64,000 nt of DNA from Pseudodesulfovibrio sp. 5S69 (GTDB lineage: Bacteria > Desulfobacterota > Desulfovibrionia > Desulfovibrionales > Desulfovibrionaceae). The position numbers and the translations under genes were made by a program. Under the pieces are notes generated by a model, which worked only from the letters and a program-made list of their open reading frames with translations, had not been told where the DNA came from and did no database searches. Position 1 is the first letter of the stretch. Each line of letters opens with the position of its first letter. Positions 40,184-49,500 of the stretch are shown one piece after another. Location: the NCBI RefSeq assembly GCF_037094465.1, contig NZ_CP146609.1, positions 1,613,501 to 1,677,500 of the forward strand, in the 5' to 3' direction.

Positions 40184-41351
40184 GACCCTCGACGACGTGC
40201 GCTCCATGGTCTTCGGCCATGTGGAGGACGTGCAGGAGGAATACGCGGCCAAGGGATGGCTGCCGCGCCGCCTGAACCTGAACAAGGGCGTGGTTCGCGG
40301 GCTGCTCGAAATCTTCTGCTGGGGACTCTATCAGCTCTACCAGCTCCTGGCCGCCGTGTTCGAGCAGGCCGCACCCAAAACCGCCACCGACGAGGCGTGG
40401 ATGGAATGGCACGCCGAGCAGGTGGAAGCGCCGCGCAAGCAGGCCACCAAGGCCAGGGGCATGGTCCGCTTCGCCCGCGTGTCCACCTCCGGCAACGTGC
40501 CCATTCCGGCGGGCAAGATCGTCCGCACCGAAACGGACGGGGCCGGGCAGGTCTACCGCTACGTCACCACCCAGGACGCGGTCATCCAGAACGGCATGAA
40601 CGAGGTCGCGGTGGAGGTGGAGGCCGAGGAATACGGCGCTGCCGCCAACGCCTCGGCGGGGCAGATCACCGAAATGGTCACGGCCATTTCCGGCGTGGAC
40701 GCCGTTGCCAACGCCGCCGACTGGCTGACCTCGGAAGGCGCGGACATCGAGCCGCTGGACAAGCTCCGGGAGCGGTACATCCTGCGCTGGATGGGCAACA
40801 ACGGCATGACCAAGTACGCCTACGCCTCGTGGGCGCTGTCCGTGACCGGCACCGTGGCCGTCAAGGTGCTGGACCAGCATCCGCGCGGCCAGGGCACGGT
40901 GGACGTCATCGTCAAGGGCGCGGCGGGCATCCCCACCGCTGCGCTGCTGGAAGACGTCCGGCAGGCCGTCGCCACCGGCGCGAAGCCCGAGGACGTGCAG
41001 GCCGGGCCGCCGGTCAACGACGACTGGCAGGCGCGAGGCCCGCAGGCCGTGCCGCTCGCCATCACCGGCGCGTTGACGCTCTATCCCGGCACCCACGCCG
41101 ACAGCGCCAAGGCCGAGACCGCCCAGCGCCTCCGCGCCCTGTTCACCGACCCGGCCACGGTCAAGGGCATCACCCCGCTCCAGATCGGCGAGGACGTCAC
41201 CATGGACCGCCTGACAGCCGCCGTCATGGCCGTGCCCGGCGTGAAAAAGGTCGATTGGGCCTCGCCGGTCGGCGACGTCGCCGTGGCGGCGGACGCCCTC
41301 GCCACGCTGGAAAGCCTCACCCTCACCGCCGCCGAGGCCAGCGAGGAATAA
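40161..41351 (+). CDS. baseplate J-like protein (Mu gp47)
   Basis: 396 residues. The GNVPIPAGKIVRTETDGAGQ, EVEAEEYGAAANASAGQI and GADIEPLDKLRERYILRW blocks are the core of the Baseplate_J family, followed by SWALSVTGTVAVKVLDQHPR. Full length. It makes the baseplate wedge together with the gp46-like and gpI-like proteins. Confidence 0.93.
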   Translation: MPTPQLSKTLDDVRSMVFGHVEDVQEEYAAKGWLPRRLNLNKGVVRGLLEIFCWGLYQLYQLLAAVFEQAAPKTATDEAWMEWHAEQVEAPRKQATKARGMVRFARVSTSGNVPIPAGKIVRTETDGAGQVYRYVTTQDAVIQNGMNEVAVEVEAEEYGAAANASAGQITEMVTAISGVDAVANAADWLTSEGADIEPLDKLRERYILRWMGNNGMTKYAYASWALSVTGTVAVKVLDQHPRGQGTVDVIVKGAAGIPTAALLEDVRQAVATGAKPEDVQAGPPVNDDWQARGPQAVPLAITGALTLYPGTHADSAKAETAQRLRALFTDPATVKGITPLQIGEDVTMDRLTAAVMAVPGVKKVDWASPVGDVAVAADALATLESLTLTAAEASEE

Positions 41352-41354
41352 GCC

Positions 41355-41999
41355 ATGGGCGTGTTCAAGGACTACTTTTTCAAGACCCTACGCTGGCCGC
41401 TCATCCACCGGCCCGGCCCGCTGGCCGCGCTGGTGGAAGGCTTGGCCCGCGCCCTGGACGAAGCGCGGCGGGACATCATCTTCCTTCGCAACCAGTTCAA
41501 TCCCTGGACCTGCGAGCCGGACATGATCCCGCCGCACGCCGAGAGCCGGGGCATCACCCAGTATGCCGAGGAAACGGACGAACAGTACCGCGAACGCTGC
41601 ATCCGCGCCTTTGCGTGGCAGCGCCTCGGCGGCGGCCAGCTCGGCATGCCGCAAATCCTGGCCCACTTCGGCTACCCCGGCACGGAAATGCTCAACGTCC
41701 GCCACGAGAACCCGGCCCGCTGGGCCGAGTTCAAGCCCAAGGTGCCGGTGCCGAGCACGGGCATTGCGGCGGAGGACTTCACCCGCATCGCCTGGATGGC
41801 GAACGAGACCAAGCCCGCCCGGTCCAGGCTGGCGGGCATCCAGGCGGCCAGTTCGGTCCCCGGCGGAGTGAACGCTGGCGGCATCACCTACACGACGATC
41901 CGCGTCCGGCTGCCCCCGGAACGCACGACATCCATACGCATCATCGGTGCGGTCCACGGCGGCGGATACACGCATACCGTCGCCCGAGTCCGCGCATAA
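41355..41999 (+). CDS. tail protein gpI-like (baseplate wedge, Mu gp48 position)
   Basis: 214 residues. LAALVEGLARALDEARRDII, FNPWTCEPDMIPPHAESRGI and EETDEQYRERCIRAFAWQRL fit the P2 gpI-type wedge protein that links the baseplate to tail fibres. Three bases after the J stop codon, nine before the fibre gene, with GGAGG before the latter. Confidence 0.82.
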   Translation: MGVFKDYFFKTLRWPLIHRPGPLAALVEGLARALDEARRDIIFLRNQFNPWTCEPDMIPPHAESRGITQYAEETDEQYRERCIRAFAWQRLGGGQLGMPQILAHFGYPGTEMLNVRHENPARWAEFKPKVPVPSTGIAAEDFTRIAWMANETKPARSRLAGIQAASSVPGGVNAGGITYTTIRVRLPPERTTSIRIIGAVHGGGYTHTVARVRA

Positions 42000-42008
42000 G
42001 GAGGAACC

Positions 42009-42926
42009 ATGTCTTTGATTCTCACGAAAGCCGGGCTGGACGCATATGCCCAGTCCGAAGCGACCGGCACCAAGCTCCAGGCTACCCATATGGCCGTGGG
42101 CGACGGCGGCGGCGCACCCGTGGCCCACACGGACACGTCCGAGGCCCTGGTCAGCGAAACATGGCGGGGCGAACTGCAAAAGATCGAGGTGGCCGCGTCC
42201 GGCGAGGTCGAATTCCAGGGCCACGTCCCCATCACCGTGGGCGGCTGGTACATCCGCGAGATTGCCATCTACGCGGACGACACGCTCCTGGCCCTGAGCA
42301 GCCACCCCGAAACCTGGAAACCCGCCCCCGAGGCCCCGGACAAGGTCGAGCTGGTCATCACCGCCCCGGTCAAGTTCGCCAACACCGACAACATCAATCT
42401 GACCGTGGACACGACCAAGGTCTTGGCGAGCCAAGAGCATGTGGCAGCCGAGATCGAAAAGCACAACGTCTCCGAGGAGGCCCATGCAACTCTGTTGGGC
42501 GAATACGCTCCCAAAGGGCATGAGCATCTGACCGAAGAAGTTACGGACTTGTTGTCCGATCCCCACACCTACAAAGCCGCCCAGCGCTATGCCCAGACTG
42601 AGCTGGAGATCACCGCCGGGGCCGTGGTCTGGGACTGCACGGCCGCGCCCAGCGCCGTGCTCCTGCTGGACCAGGACGTGACCAACCTGACGATCACCAA
42701 CTACGCGGCGGGCGGGTCCTACGACCTGGCCGTCATTCAGGACGCCACGGGCGGCCGGACGCTCACCATGCCCGCCGGGCTCTATGCTGTGGGCGGCACG
42801 GGCTACGAGGTGTCCACGGACGCCAACGCCCGCGACCTGCTCCAGCTGCTGCCGGTCTACAACCCCGACACCGATGCCGTTGAGCCCTGGTACATGGCGA
42901 ACAACGGCTTCGCGCAGGTGAGCTAA
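42009..42926 (+). CDS. tail fibre protein with N-terminal collar domain
   Basis: 305 residues. The N-terminus (LILTKAGLDAYAQSEATGTK ... HMAVGDGGGAP ... VPITVGGWYIREIAIYADD) is the phage tail-collar (DUF3751) fibre attachment domain. A HNVSEEAHATLLGEYAPKGH helix and a beta-rich C-terminus follow. ATGG overlap with the glycine-rich fibre gene suggests the two make one fibre. Confidence 0.88.
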   Translation: MSLILTKAGLDAYAQSEATGTKLQATHMAVGDGGGAPVAHTDTSEALVSETWRGELQKIEVAASGEVEFQGHVPITVGGWYIREIAIYADDTLLALSSHPETWKPAPEAPDKVELVITAPVKFANTDNINLTVDTTKVLASQEHVAAEIEKHNVSEEAHATLLGEYAPKGHEHLTEEVTDLLSDPHTYKAAQRYAQTELEITAGAVVWDCTAAPSAVLLLDQDVTNLTITNYAAGGSYDLAVIQDATGGRTLTMPAGLYAVGGTGYEVSTDANARDLLQLLPVYNPDTDAVEPWYMANNGFAQVS

Positions 42927-44083
42927 TGGCCTGGCTCAAACGCACTCTCATGGCAGGCCGGGGCCCCGGCAATTGGTTCGGCGACGGTAGCGACGGCGAC
43001 ATCAGGGTCGGCTCGGCCGGTGCCGAGCAGTCCTTTGATGGTGGCTTTACCTGGTCGACCATCCCCGGATGGACGATAGTTGGGTCGGTTGTCTTGATCC
43101 CGTCCGTGCAAGACGGCGACATGGTGCTGGTTAACGCCTGCAACCTGACCGTGGACAGCGGGTACACACTGACCGTGATGAATCGTTGCCGTGGCCTGCT
43201 GGTCTATTGCACTGGCATCGCCACGATCAGCGGCAAGGCCCTGTCCATGACCGCACGTGGCTGTCACGCCAACCCGGCCGACTCGACCACCACCAGCGAC
43301 ACCCCGGTCGCCCCGTCAGATGGCAATGCGGTCCCTGCCGAGGGTATTATCCTACGCCGATTAGCCCATGGACAGACTGATACGCATACCGGCGTATTGG
43401 GCTTAGGCCTGGGCCTGGCTATGCTGGCCTCCGAAGCCAACCAGCCCATTGTCGATGGCGATGGGCTGGTCATAGCCATACCGCGCATAGGGGGGGCAGG
43501 TGCGCCATACAATGAGGATATTCCGGACTCGCCTGGCTATGATGGTTCCGCGCGAGAGAACGCGCCGGGAGGCGGAGGGGGTGGCGGCAACTACGGCGCA
43601 AACTCCCAGACTCCTCCCAGCGCGGACGGTACTTGCTATGCCGGTGGCCCCGGTGTGGGGGGGGCCAACGCAGCCCCCGGTCTGGCTCCCGGTGAGTATG
43701 GAGGACCCGGCAGCGCTGGCGTTGCACCTTTTGCGAGTACACGCAATGGTTGCGGCGGCGGGGCTGGTAACCCCGGCGGGCTAGGTATCAAGTCAGGAGA
43801 GGACGGTGAGGACGGCGTCGGCGGTTTGCTCATCCTCATCGCGCGCGCCATCGTTGTCGTTGGCTTTGCTCAATTGGCCGCCGAAGGTAGCCCAGGAGGC
43901 AGTGGCCCGTCTGGCGTGCGCAGCGGGGGAGGCGGCTCCGGTGCGGGAGCTATCTTCGTTTTTTGCGCATCCTTGACCGGCTCTATCACTCCATTGATAA
44001 GCGGCGGCCCTGGCGGAACTGCCACCATGGATGGAGGCAAAGGCGGAGACGGCCACTACTCATTGCACTTTATCGACCCATAA
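42926..44083 (+). CDS. glycine-rich tail fibre tip (receptor-binding candidate)
   Basis: 385 residues. After a beta-rich start (GLLVYCTGIATISGKALSMT), residues 210-385 hold long glycine runs (ENAPGGGGGGGNYG; NGCGGGAGNPGGLG; RSGGGGSGAGAIF; GGPGGTATMDGGKGGDG). Such polyglycine sandwich tips occur in fibres of T2-like and other phages and determine receptor choice. GC and codon use are a little looser here than in the preceding gene, as is common for adhesins that exchange between phages. Confidence 0.75.
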   Translation: MAWLKRTLMAGRGPGNWFGDGSDGDIRVGSAGAEQSFDGGFTWSTIPGWTIVGSVVLIPSVQDGDMVLVNACNLTVDSGYTLTVMNRCRGLLVYCTGIATISGKALSMTARGCHANPADSTTTSDTPVAPSDGNAVPAEGIILRRLAHGQTDTHTGVLGLGLGLAMLASEANQPIVDGDGLVIAIPRIGGAGAPYNEDIPDSPGYDGSARENAPGGGGGGGNYGANSQTPPSADGTCYAGGPGVGGANAAPGLAPGEYGGPGSAGVAPFASTRNGCGGGAGNPGGLGIKSGEDGEDGVGGLLILIARAIVVVGFAQLAAEGSPGGSGPSGVRSGGGGSGAGAIFVFCASLTGSITPLISGGPGGTATMDGGKGGDGHYSLHFIDP

Positions 44084-44098
44084 CCGACCGGAGGAGAC

Positions 44099-44701
44099 AT
44101 GATCAACAAATACAAATATCCTGACGGCACTATCGGCCCGGCCCGGCAGGTCAACCACAACGGCCAGATCTACCCGGCCAGCTACCTGGCACAGCGCGCG
44201 GCCGAGACCGAGGCGGCGTGGATCGCGCGCATCGACGTGCTTGGCGTGCGTCCCGTGCGCTACGAGGCATGGGCGGGCGACCCCAACACCCAGGACCGGG
44301 GCGAGGCCGTGGAAACCGAAACGGATGGGTGGATCGTCATAACCTACCCGAACACCACGGACAAAAAGCCGGTTTACAACAAATCCACCAGGGAAGTGAT
44401 GTACGTGGCCGCCGACCAGACGGTCCCCGACACGTATACCGCTCTGGAACCGGAATACGGCGTGTATTCGACCTGGGACGCCGACGCCGCCGCGTGGGCC
44501 TACAACACGGACAGGGCGGCGGCGGACGTGCGGTCCCAACGCGATACGCTTCTCGATGAATGCGATTGGACACAGGTAGCAGACGCCCCCCTGACCACGG
44601 AACAGGTAGCCGAATGGACCACCTACCGGCAGGCGTTGCGCGACATTCCCCAACAGGAGGGCTTCCCGGCGGAAGTGACGTGGCCGGTAGAGCCTGAGTA
44701 A
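44099..44701 (+). CDS. tail fibre assembly chaperone-like protein
   Basis: 200 residues. The C-terminal 45 residues (DWTQVADAPLTTEQVAEWTT, then RQALRDIPQQ and FPAEVTWP) are the classic end of phage tail-fibre assembly (Tfa/XkdW-like) proteins. The N-terminus (NKYKYPDGTIGPARQVNHNG) resembles a small fibre-binding domain. GGAGGAG precedes the ATG. It should help fold the fibre just upstream. Confidence 0.82.
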   Translation: MINKYKYPDGTIGPARQVNHNGQIYPASYLAQRAAETEAAWIARIDVLGVRPVRYEAWAGDPNTQDRGEAVETETDGWIVITYPNTTDKKPVYNKSTREVMYVAADQTVPDTYTALEPEYGVYSTWDADAAAWAYNTDRAAADVRSQRDTLLDECDWTQVADAPLTTEQVAEWTTYRQALRDIPQQEGFPAEVTWPVEPE

Positions 44702-44743
44702 CTGTTTAGTTCTTTGACAATCGAATAGGTGAAGCAACTAGAC

Positions 44744-44974
44744 CTAGTAATCCACCTCGGCCCATTCGCTAAGGGGAGGGACGGCATCAGGGCCTTCGTC
44801 GCCCCAATTGACCTCGATCTCTCCGTGTCTCAGCATAGTCACACAGCTCTGTGGGCTGCCAGTCGTGGCGAGATGGTCTTCACCTAGGTGAAGCTCCCAA
44901 TAGTCGTCATCCCTGTGGTGGATTTCAAAAATCCCGATGAAAGAATCCCAAGAATAGAAGTAATCAATGGCCAT
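44744..44974 (-). CDS. antisense cargo gene 5, small acidic protein
   Basis: 76 residues rich in W, D, E and H (FEIHHRDDDYWELHLGEDHL; EIEVNWGDEGPD). An acidic, aromatic-rich profile is common among phage anti-defence proteins, but no family is recognised. GGAGGTAAC precedes the start on the minus strand. It lies between the fibre chaperone and com. Confidence 0.6.
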   Translation of the reverse strand: MAIDYFYSWDSFIGIFEIHHRDDDYWELHLGEDHLATTGSPQSCVTMLRHGEIEVNWGDEGPDAVPPLSEWAEVDY

Positions 44975-45011
44975 AAGTTACCTCCATGTGGTTGTTGACT
45001 GAGGAACAGGC

Positions 45012-45056
45012 GGGGGCGCAGACACGCCCCCACCACCCCGGCGCTGCAACGCCGGG
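45012..45056. terminator. two tandem GC hairpins before com
   Basis: GGGGGCG/CGCCCCC (45012-45018 with 45025-45031, six-base loop) and CCCGGCG/CGCCGGG (45037-45043 with 45050-45056, loop ctgcaa). Neither has a T tract. They may insulate the com/methyltransferase unit from the late transcript, or be RNA targets of Com. Confidence 0.4.
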
Positions 45057-45152
45057 ACACGGCCCCACGGACGGCAGCCGCCGCCCGTCGAGATAACCCG
45101 CTGCTCCATTCCCCTGATCAGGGTAGCGGCAGGGTTACAAGGGGCAACCCAA

Positions 45153-45365
45153 GTGTCAATTGAAATGAGAAAATCTGAAATTCGTTGTGGCAACTGCAAC
45201 CGTCTGCTCGGCAAAGGGCAGGCGATCAACCTCCAAATCAAGTGCCCCCGTTGCGGCACCCTCAACCACCTGAAAGCCACGAGCCTCAACCCAGAAAGCC
45301 GACGAGCCTCCACCGGAGATTCGTGTGAAGATACAGATAGGCAATGCAACCATGTGCCAAGGTGA
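45153..45365 (+). CDS. Com-like zinc-binding translational regulator
   Basis: 70 residues from GTG 45153 (ATG 45165 possible). The N-terminal EIRCGNCNRLLGKG and KCPRCGTLNHLKA form the paired CxxC zinc site of Mu Com, which in Mu melts an RNA stem to permit translation of mom. It overlaps the following methyltransferase gene by 41 bases, as com overlaps mom in Mu, so the same control is likely. Confidence 0.85.
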   Translation: MSIEMRKSEIRCGNCNRLLGKGQAINLQIKCPRCGTLNHLKATSLNPESRRASTGDSCEDTDRQCNHVPR

Positions 45366-46053
45366 GGCTTTAAAAAACCTCATGACCATGGAAACCGAAA
45401 GTGTGGATGCGGTATTGACCGATCCACCGTATTCAACAGGGGGGACATACGCGGCCCAACGCCAGCGCCCGCCATCGGAGAAGTACCAGGACCATGACGT
45501 CAAAACGAAACGAAGCTCCTTCACCGGCGACAATCGCGACCAACGTTCCTTCATCACCTGGGCCACGCTCTGGCTGACGGAATGCCACCGCGTGACCAAA
45601 GAGGGTGGGAGTTGCATGATGTTTACGGACTGGCGGCAACTTCCGGCAATGTCGGATGCCCTCCAGGCGGGCGGCTGGGTCTGGCGAAATATCGTCGTAT
45701 GGCACAAGCCGTCGGCCCGTCCCATCTGCGGCGAGTTCACCCGTCAATGCGAGTTCGTGCTCTTCGGCGTCAAGGACCGCCTTGCACGTTCCCACCGGCG
45801 CTGCCTGCCCGGCGTGTACACACAGTCCATCGTCGCCCATCAACGCCGTATGCACCTCACGGAGAAACCCATTCCGTTGCTGGAGGCCCTCCTGGAGGTG
45901 ACGCCCCCAGGCGCGACGATCCTCGACCCGTTCATGGGCTCGGCCACAACGGGAGCGGCCTGCCAAAACACAGGCCGTAAGTTCATCGGCATCGAACTGT
46001 CCCCGGACTACTTCAAGATCGCCAAAACCCGCCTCAAGGCCCCCACCAACTAG
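45325..46053 (+). CDS. site-specific DNA methyltransferase (N4/N6) at the mom position
   Basis: 242 residues from GTG 45325, with GGAG at 45315-45318. DPPY at 33-36 is the catalytic motif IV, and LDPFMGSATTGAACQ near 205 is the AdoMet motif I. This order (IV before I) is the beta class. ITWATLWLTECHRVTKEGGS and TEKPIPLLEALLEV are normal for the family. It stands where Mu has mom, so it probably modifies phage DNA late in growth to evade host restriction. No restriction enzyme gene is nearby. Confidence 0.88.
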   Translation: MKIQIGNATMCQGEALKNLMTMETESVDAVLTDPPYSTGGTYAAQRQRPPSEKYQDHDVKTKRSSFTGDNRDQRSFITWATLWLTECHRVTKEGGSCMMFTDWRQLPAMSDALQAGGWVWRNIVVWHKPSARPICGEFTRQCEFVLFGVKDRLARSHRRCLPGVYTQSIVAHQRRMHLTEKPIPLLEALLEVTPPGATILDPFMGSATTGAACQNTGRKFIGIELSPDYFKIAKTRLKAPTN

Positions 46054-46105
46054 ACACTCTCCCCACCCATAAAACACCGCGCATAGCACCCGCCATGCCA
46101 AACAG

Positions 46106-46148
46106 AAAATCGGCCACGCAAGTTTTCTCAACTTACGTGGCCGATTTT
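46106..46148. terminator. hairpin enclosing the inner right transposase site
   Basis: AAAATCGGCCACG (46106-46118) pairs perfectly with CGTGGCCGATTTT (46136-46148). The 17-base loop contains TTTTCTCAACTT, the inner right-end transposase site. T runs on both strands make it a bidirectional terminator ending the late transcript. It mirrors the hairpin at the left end. Confidence 0.65.
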
Positions 46149-46159
46149 CTCAAATTGAA
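46123..46159 (-). repeat. right-end transposase binding sites (R1, R2)
   Basis: TTTTCTCAACTT (46123-46134) and TTTCTCAAATTGAA (46146-46159) are inverted copies of the left-end CAACTTGAGAAA sites, 22 bp apart, the R1-R2 spacing seen in Mu. The phage end should lie a few bases right of 46159; CA at 46170-46171 is my best guess. Confidence 0.65.
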
Positions 46160-46246
46160 TGTCAGCTTACAATGAAGTACGAGTATTCAGTGTCCGCATA
46201 TCGTACGCATATAACAATCAGTTTTGACCCGCTCTGTGTGAAATAG

Positions 46247-46282
46247 AAAAAGCCCCTCAGCGACATAACTCACTGAGGGGCT
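46247..46282 (-). terminator. terminator of the present tRNA-Thr gene
   Basis: On the minus strand AGCCCCTCAG (46273-46282) pairs with CTGAGGGGCT (46251-46260) and runs into TTTTT. It lies 11 bases beyond the tRNA 3' end and was supplied by the inserted element, replacing the original at 7003-7035. Confidence 0.8.
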
Positions 46283-46293
46283 AGACCATTTAC

Positions 46294-46369
<76 letters not shown>

Positions 46370-46559
46370 GAAACGGGAGTCGATTTTTATACCAGGAGGC
46401 GGGGGGGGTCAAGGCAAAAGAGCAGGGGAGGAGGGTCGGGGTGGGAGGAAACAATGGGGTGGCTTTTCCTGGGGAGGTTGGTATTGTAGGGTTTGTGGAA
46501 GGTTTGGTCATCAAATCAACGGGCTGCCTGGGCGGTTTCGGGGATGGGAGACGTTTCGT

Positions 46560-49500
46560 GTGAGAAAGGGAAGGACCATCGGCAGAGCCGGCCTGGTGGG
46601 CATGGTGGCCGTATCATGGATATCCATTCTGGTCATCGGTGCCGTGTGGTTGTATTCCATGTTGGCCGATTTCAGGGCTGATGCGGCCGGGATTCGGGAG
46701 GAGCACTACGCCGAGCGCCGCAGCCTGGTCAAGAGCGAGGTGCAGGACGCCCTGGAGCTGGTCGCCCGGCTCAGGCGGTCTGCCGCCGACAACCTGGCGC
46801 GGAAGCTCGAGTCCAAGATCCGCGACGTCCGGGCCCTGAACGAGGTCCTGGGACGGGACCTGGCCAAGGGGGCGGACCCCACGGTGTTGCGCATCGCCAC
46901 GGTGCGCCTCATGGCCGCCCTGGACCGCAGCGAGGCCCGGCTCTACGCCATCCGCGGCAACACCATCTATCTTTTTTCCCCCTTTCCGAAATGGGTCAAC
47001 CGCGAGGGTGCCCTGGCCCAGGTGGAGGACGAACTCGACGGCGTGACCAGCGGGCAGCGCAAGCTGCCCCTCAAGGTGGCCGACGGCATGAGCCGGTATA
47101 CCCTGCTGGTCAAGGTCAACGAGTTCGAGGCCCAGGGGTTGCGCGTGGTGGCCGGGGCCTGCCTCGAAATGGCCGAGGAAGCCCTCAAGGAAGTGGCCCT
47201 GCGGCGGCTGGGGGACATCCGCTACGCCAAGAACGGCGCCCTGTTCGGCGGGACCCTGGATGGTGAATCCATACTCGGCCCGGTCGTCGGCCAGAACATG
47301 TGGAACATCTCCGACGCCAACGGCGTGAAGATCGTCCAGGAACTGATCAAGGCGGCGAAGCAGGGGGGCGGGTTCGTCACCTACGTCATGCCGCCGCTGG
47401 GCGGGCAGCGCAACGAATCCAAGGTCAGCTACGCCGAGCTCATCCCGGACTGGGGGTGGTACATCGGCACAGGGGCCTTCGTGGGCGACATCGAAGGGGT
47501 CATCGAACTCAAGCGCAAGCAGCTTGAACAGCACATCCAGGACCGCATCCTGCTCATCCTCTCCGGCATGGGGTTGCTCAGCCTGCTGGCCCTGTATCTG
47601 TCACGCCGCCTGGCCCGGAATATCGATTCCAACGTGGCCTCCTTCACCAGCGTATGGGAACGGGCCACCTCGGGCAAGGGCGAGATCGACGTGGCTTCCC
47701 TGGATTATGCGGAATTCAGGTCCCTGGCCGAGGCGGCCAATCGCATGGTCGGCGAGCGGCAGGCGGTCCAGGAGGCCCTGTCAGAGAGCCTGGAGCGGTT
47801 CAGTTCCCTGGTCGCGAACATTCCGGGCATCATCTATCACAGCGATTTTCGGGACGGCTGGGTGAACCGGTTCGTCAGCGGCACGGCCCTGGACCTGACC
47901 GGGTACCCGGCCGAGGAGTTCATGGAGGGCGGCGGCCGGTCCTTCCAGTCCATCATCCACCCCGAGGACCGGGAGTGGGTGGAGCACTCACTGCGCGAGG
48001 GGCTGGAACACCTGCAGACCTATCTGGCGGACTACAGGATCATCCGCCGCGACGGCGAGGTCCGCTGGCTGTCCGAGCGCGGCCGGATCATCCACGATGA
48101 GCTGGGCCAAGCGACCCGCATCGACGGCGTGATCTTCGACGTGACCGACCGCAAGCACGCCGAAGAGGAATACTACAACCACATCCATTTCCTGGAGACC
48201 CTCGACCGCGTCGACCGGGCCATGCACAGCGGGACCTCCACCGACGAGATGCTTCGGTCCACGGTGGAGGCCATTCGCCTCGCCTTCGGTGCCGACCGGG
48301 CGTGGCTGGTGCATCCCTGCGAGCCCGAGGCCGGCACCTTCCGCGTCAAGGTGTTGCGGGCCGATTCCGATTACGGGCTGGACGGCATGGAAGGCGAGGA
48401 GATGGCCATCACCGAGAAGACCCGGCAGGATTTCAGGGCGCTGCTCGAAAGCCACGTCTCCCTGGCCTTCGACCCGTCCACCGGGCTGAAAATGGACGAG
48501 TTGCTCACCGAGCGGTACGGCGTCCGCTCCCAGCTCATGTACGCCATCCGGCCGAGCCTGGGAAAGCCGTGGGCTCTGGGGCTGCACCAGTGCCGCGATG
48601 CCCGCGTCTGGACCGACGAGGAGATCCGCCTGTTCACCGAGGCGGGCCGCCGCCTGTCGGACGGGCTCAACGTGGCTCTGATCCTGGATGAATTGACCGA
48701 GAGCGAGGAGCGGTTCCGGACGTTCTCCGAGCAGACCATGCTCGGCCTGTGCGTCTTGCAGGAGGATCGGGTGACTTTCGTCAACAAGGCCGCGGCGGAT
48801 ATCGTCGAGTCCACGGTGGAGGAGCTGATGGCGCTGCCCCCCGGCGGATTCGGCCGGTACCTGCACCCGGACGACAGCGATTTCGTCCTGTCCCAGGCCC
48901 GGCTCAAACAGACCGGAGAGAGCGGCACGCTCCCGGCCTACACCTGGCGGGCGGTGACCGGTACGGGCCGGGTCAAGTGGGTGGAAATCCACTCCCGGAC
49001 CACCAGGGTCAACGGCGCGCCGGCCGATCTCGTCTCCCTGGTGGACATCACCGCCTTGAAGCGGGCCGAGGAGGACCTGGAGGCGATCATCGCCGAGCGG
49101 ACCTCCGACCTAGCCCTCAAGGCCGAGGAATTGAAGCGGGCCAACGCCGAGCTCACCCGCGTCGACGACCTCAAGTCTTCCTTCCTGACCACCGCGTCCC
49201 ACGTCATGCGCACGCCGCTGACCTCGGTGCTCGGCTACTGCGCCCTGGCCCGCCGGGAGTTGGACCGGGCCATGCGGGGGGCGGACAACGGCGAAAGCCT
49301 GGAGCGGGCCCAGGGCAACCTCGACGTCGTGGAGATCGAGGGCAGGCGGTTGAACCTGTTGGTCGACCAGTTCATGGAGTTGGCCGACATGGAGGCGGGC
49401 GGCGACCTGCGCACCGAGACGGCCTATCCCGTGACCGGGACCATCCGGCAGGCCGTGGATGACGCCCGGGCCGCCTGCAGCGGCGGCGTGCCTTTCGACG

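Larger units (their letters stand above)
9049..46171. mobile_element. Mu-like transposable prophage
   Basis: About 37 kb in Mu order: repressor on minus, then on plus Ner-like, transposase, MuB, early genes, GemA, lysis, terminase, portal, F, protease, capsid, G, sheath, tube, tape measure, baseplate, fibres, Com and methyltransferase. The ends carry inverted transposase-type sites: CAACTTGAGAAA twice at the left, its complement twice at the right. I placed the termini at TG 9049-9050 and CA 46170-46171 from the distance to these sites; both are approximate. No matching 5-bp target duplication was found. All core replication and structural genes look intact, so it may be inducible. Confidence 0.85.

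Noticed and set aside
9044..46176. 5-bp target duplication at the prophage ends
   Set aside because: The bases before TG 9049 (tggtt) do not match those after CA 46171 (atgaa) or after CA 46164 (gctta). The ends are therefore given as approximate.
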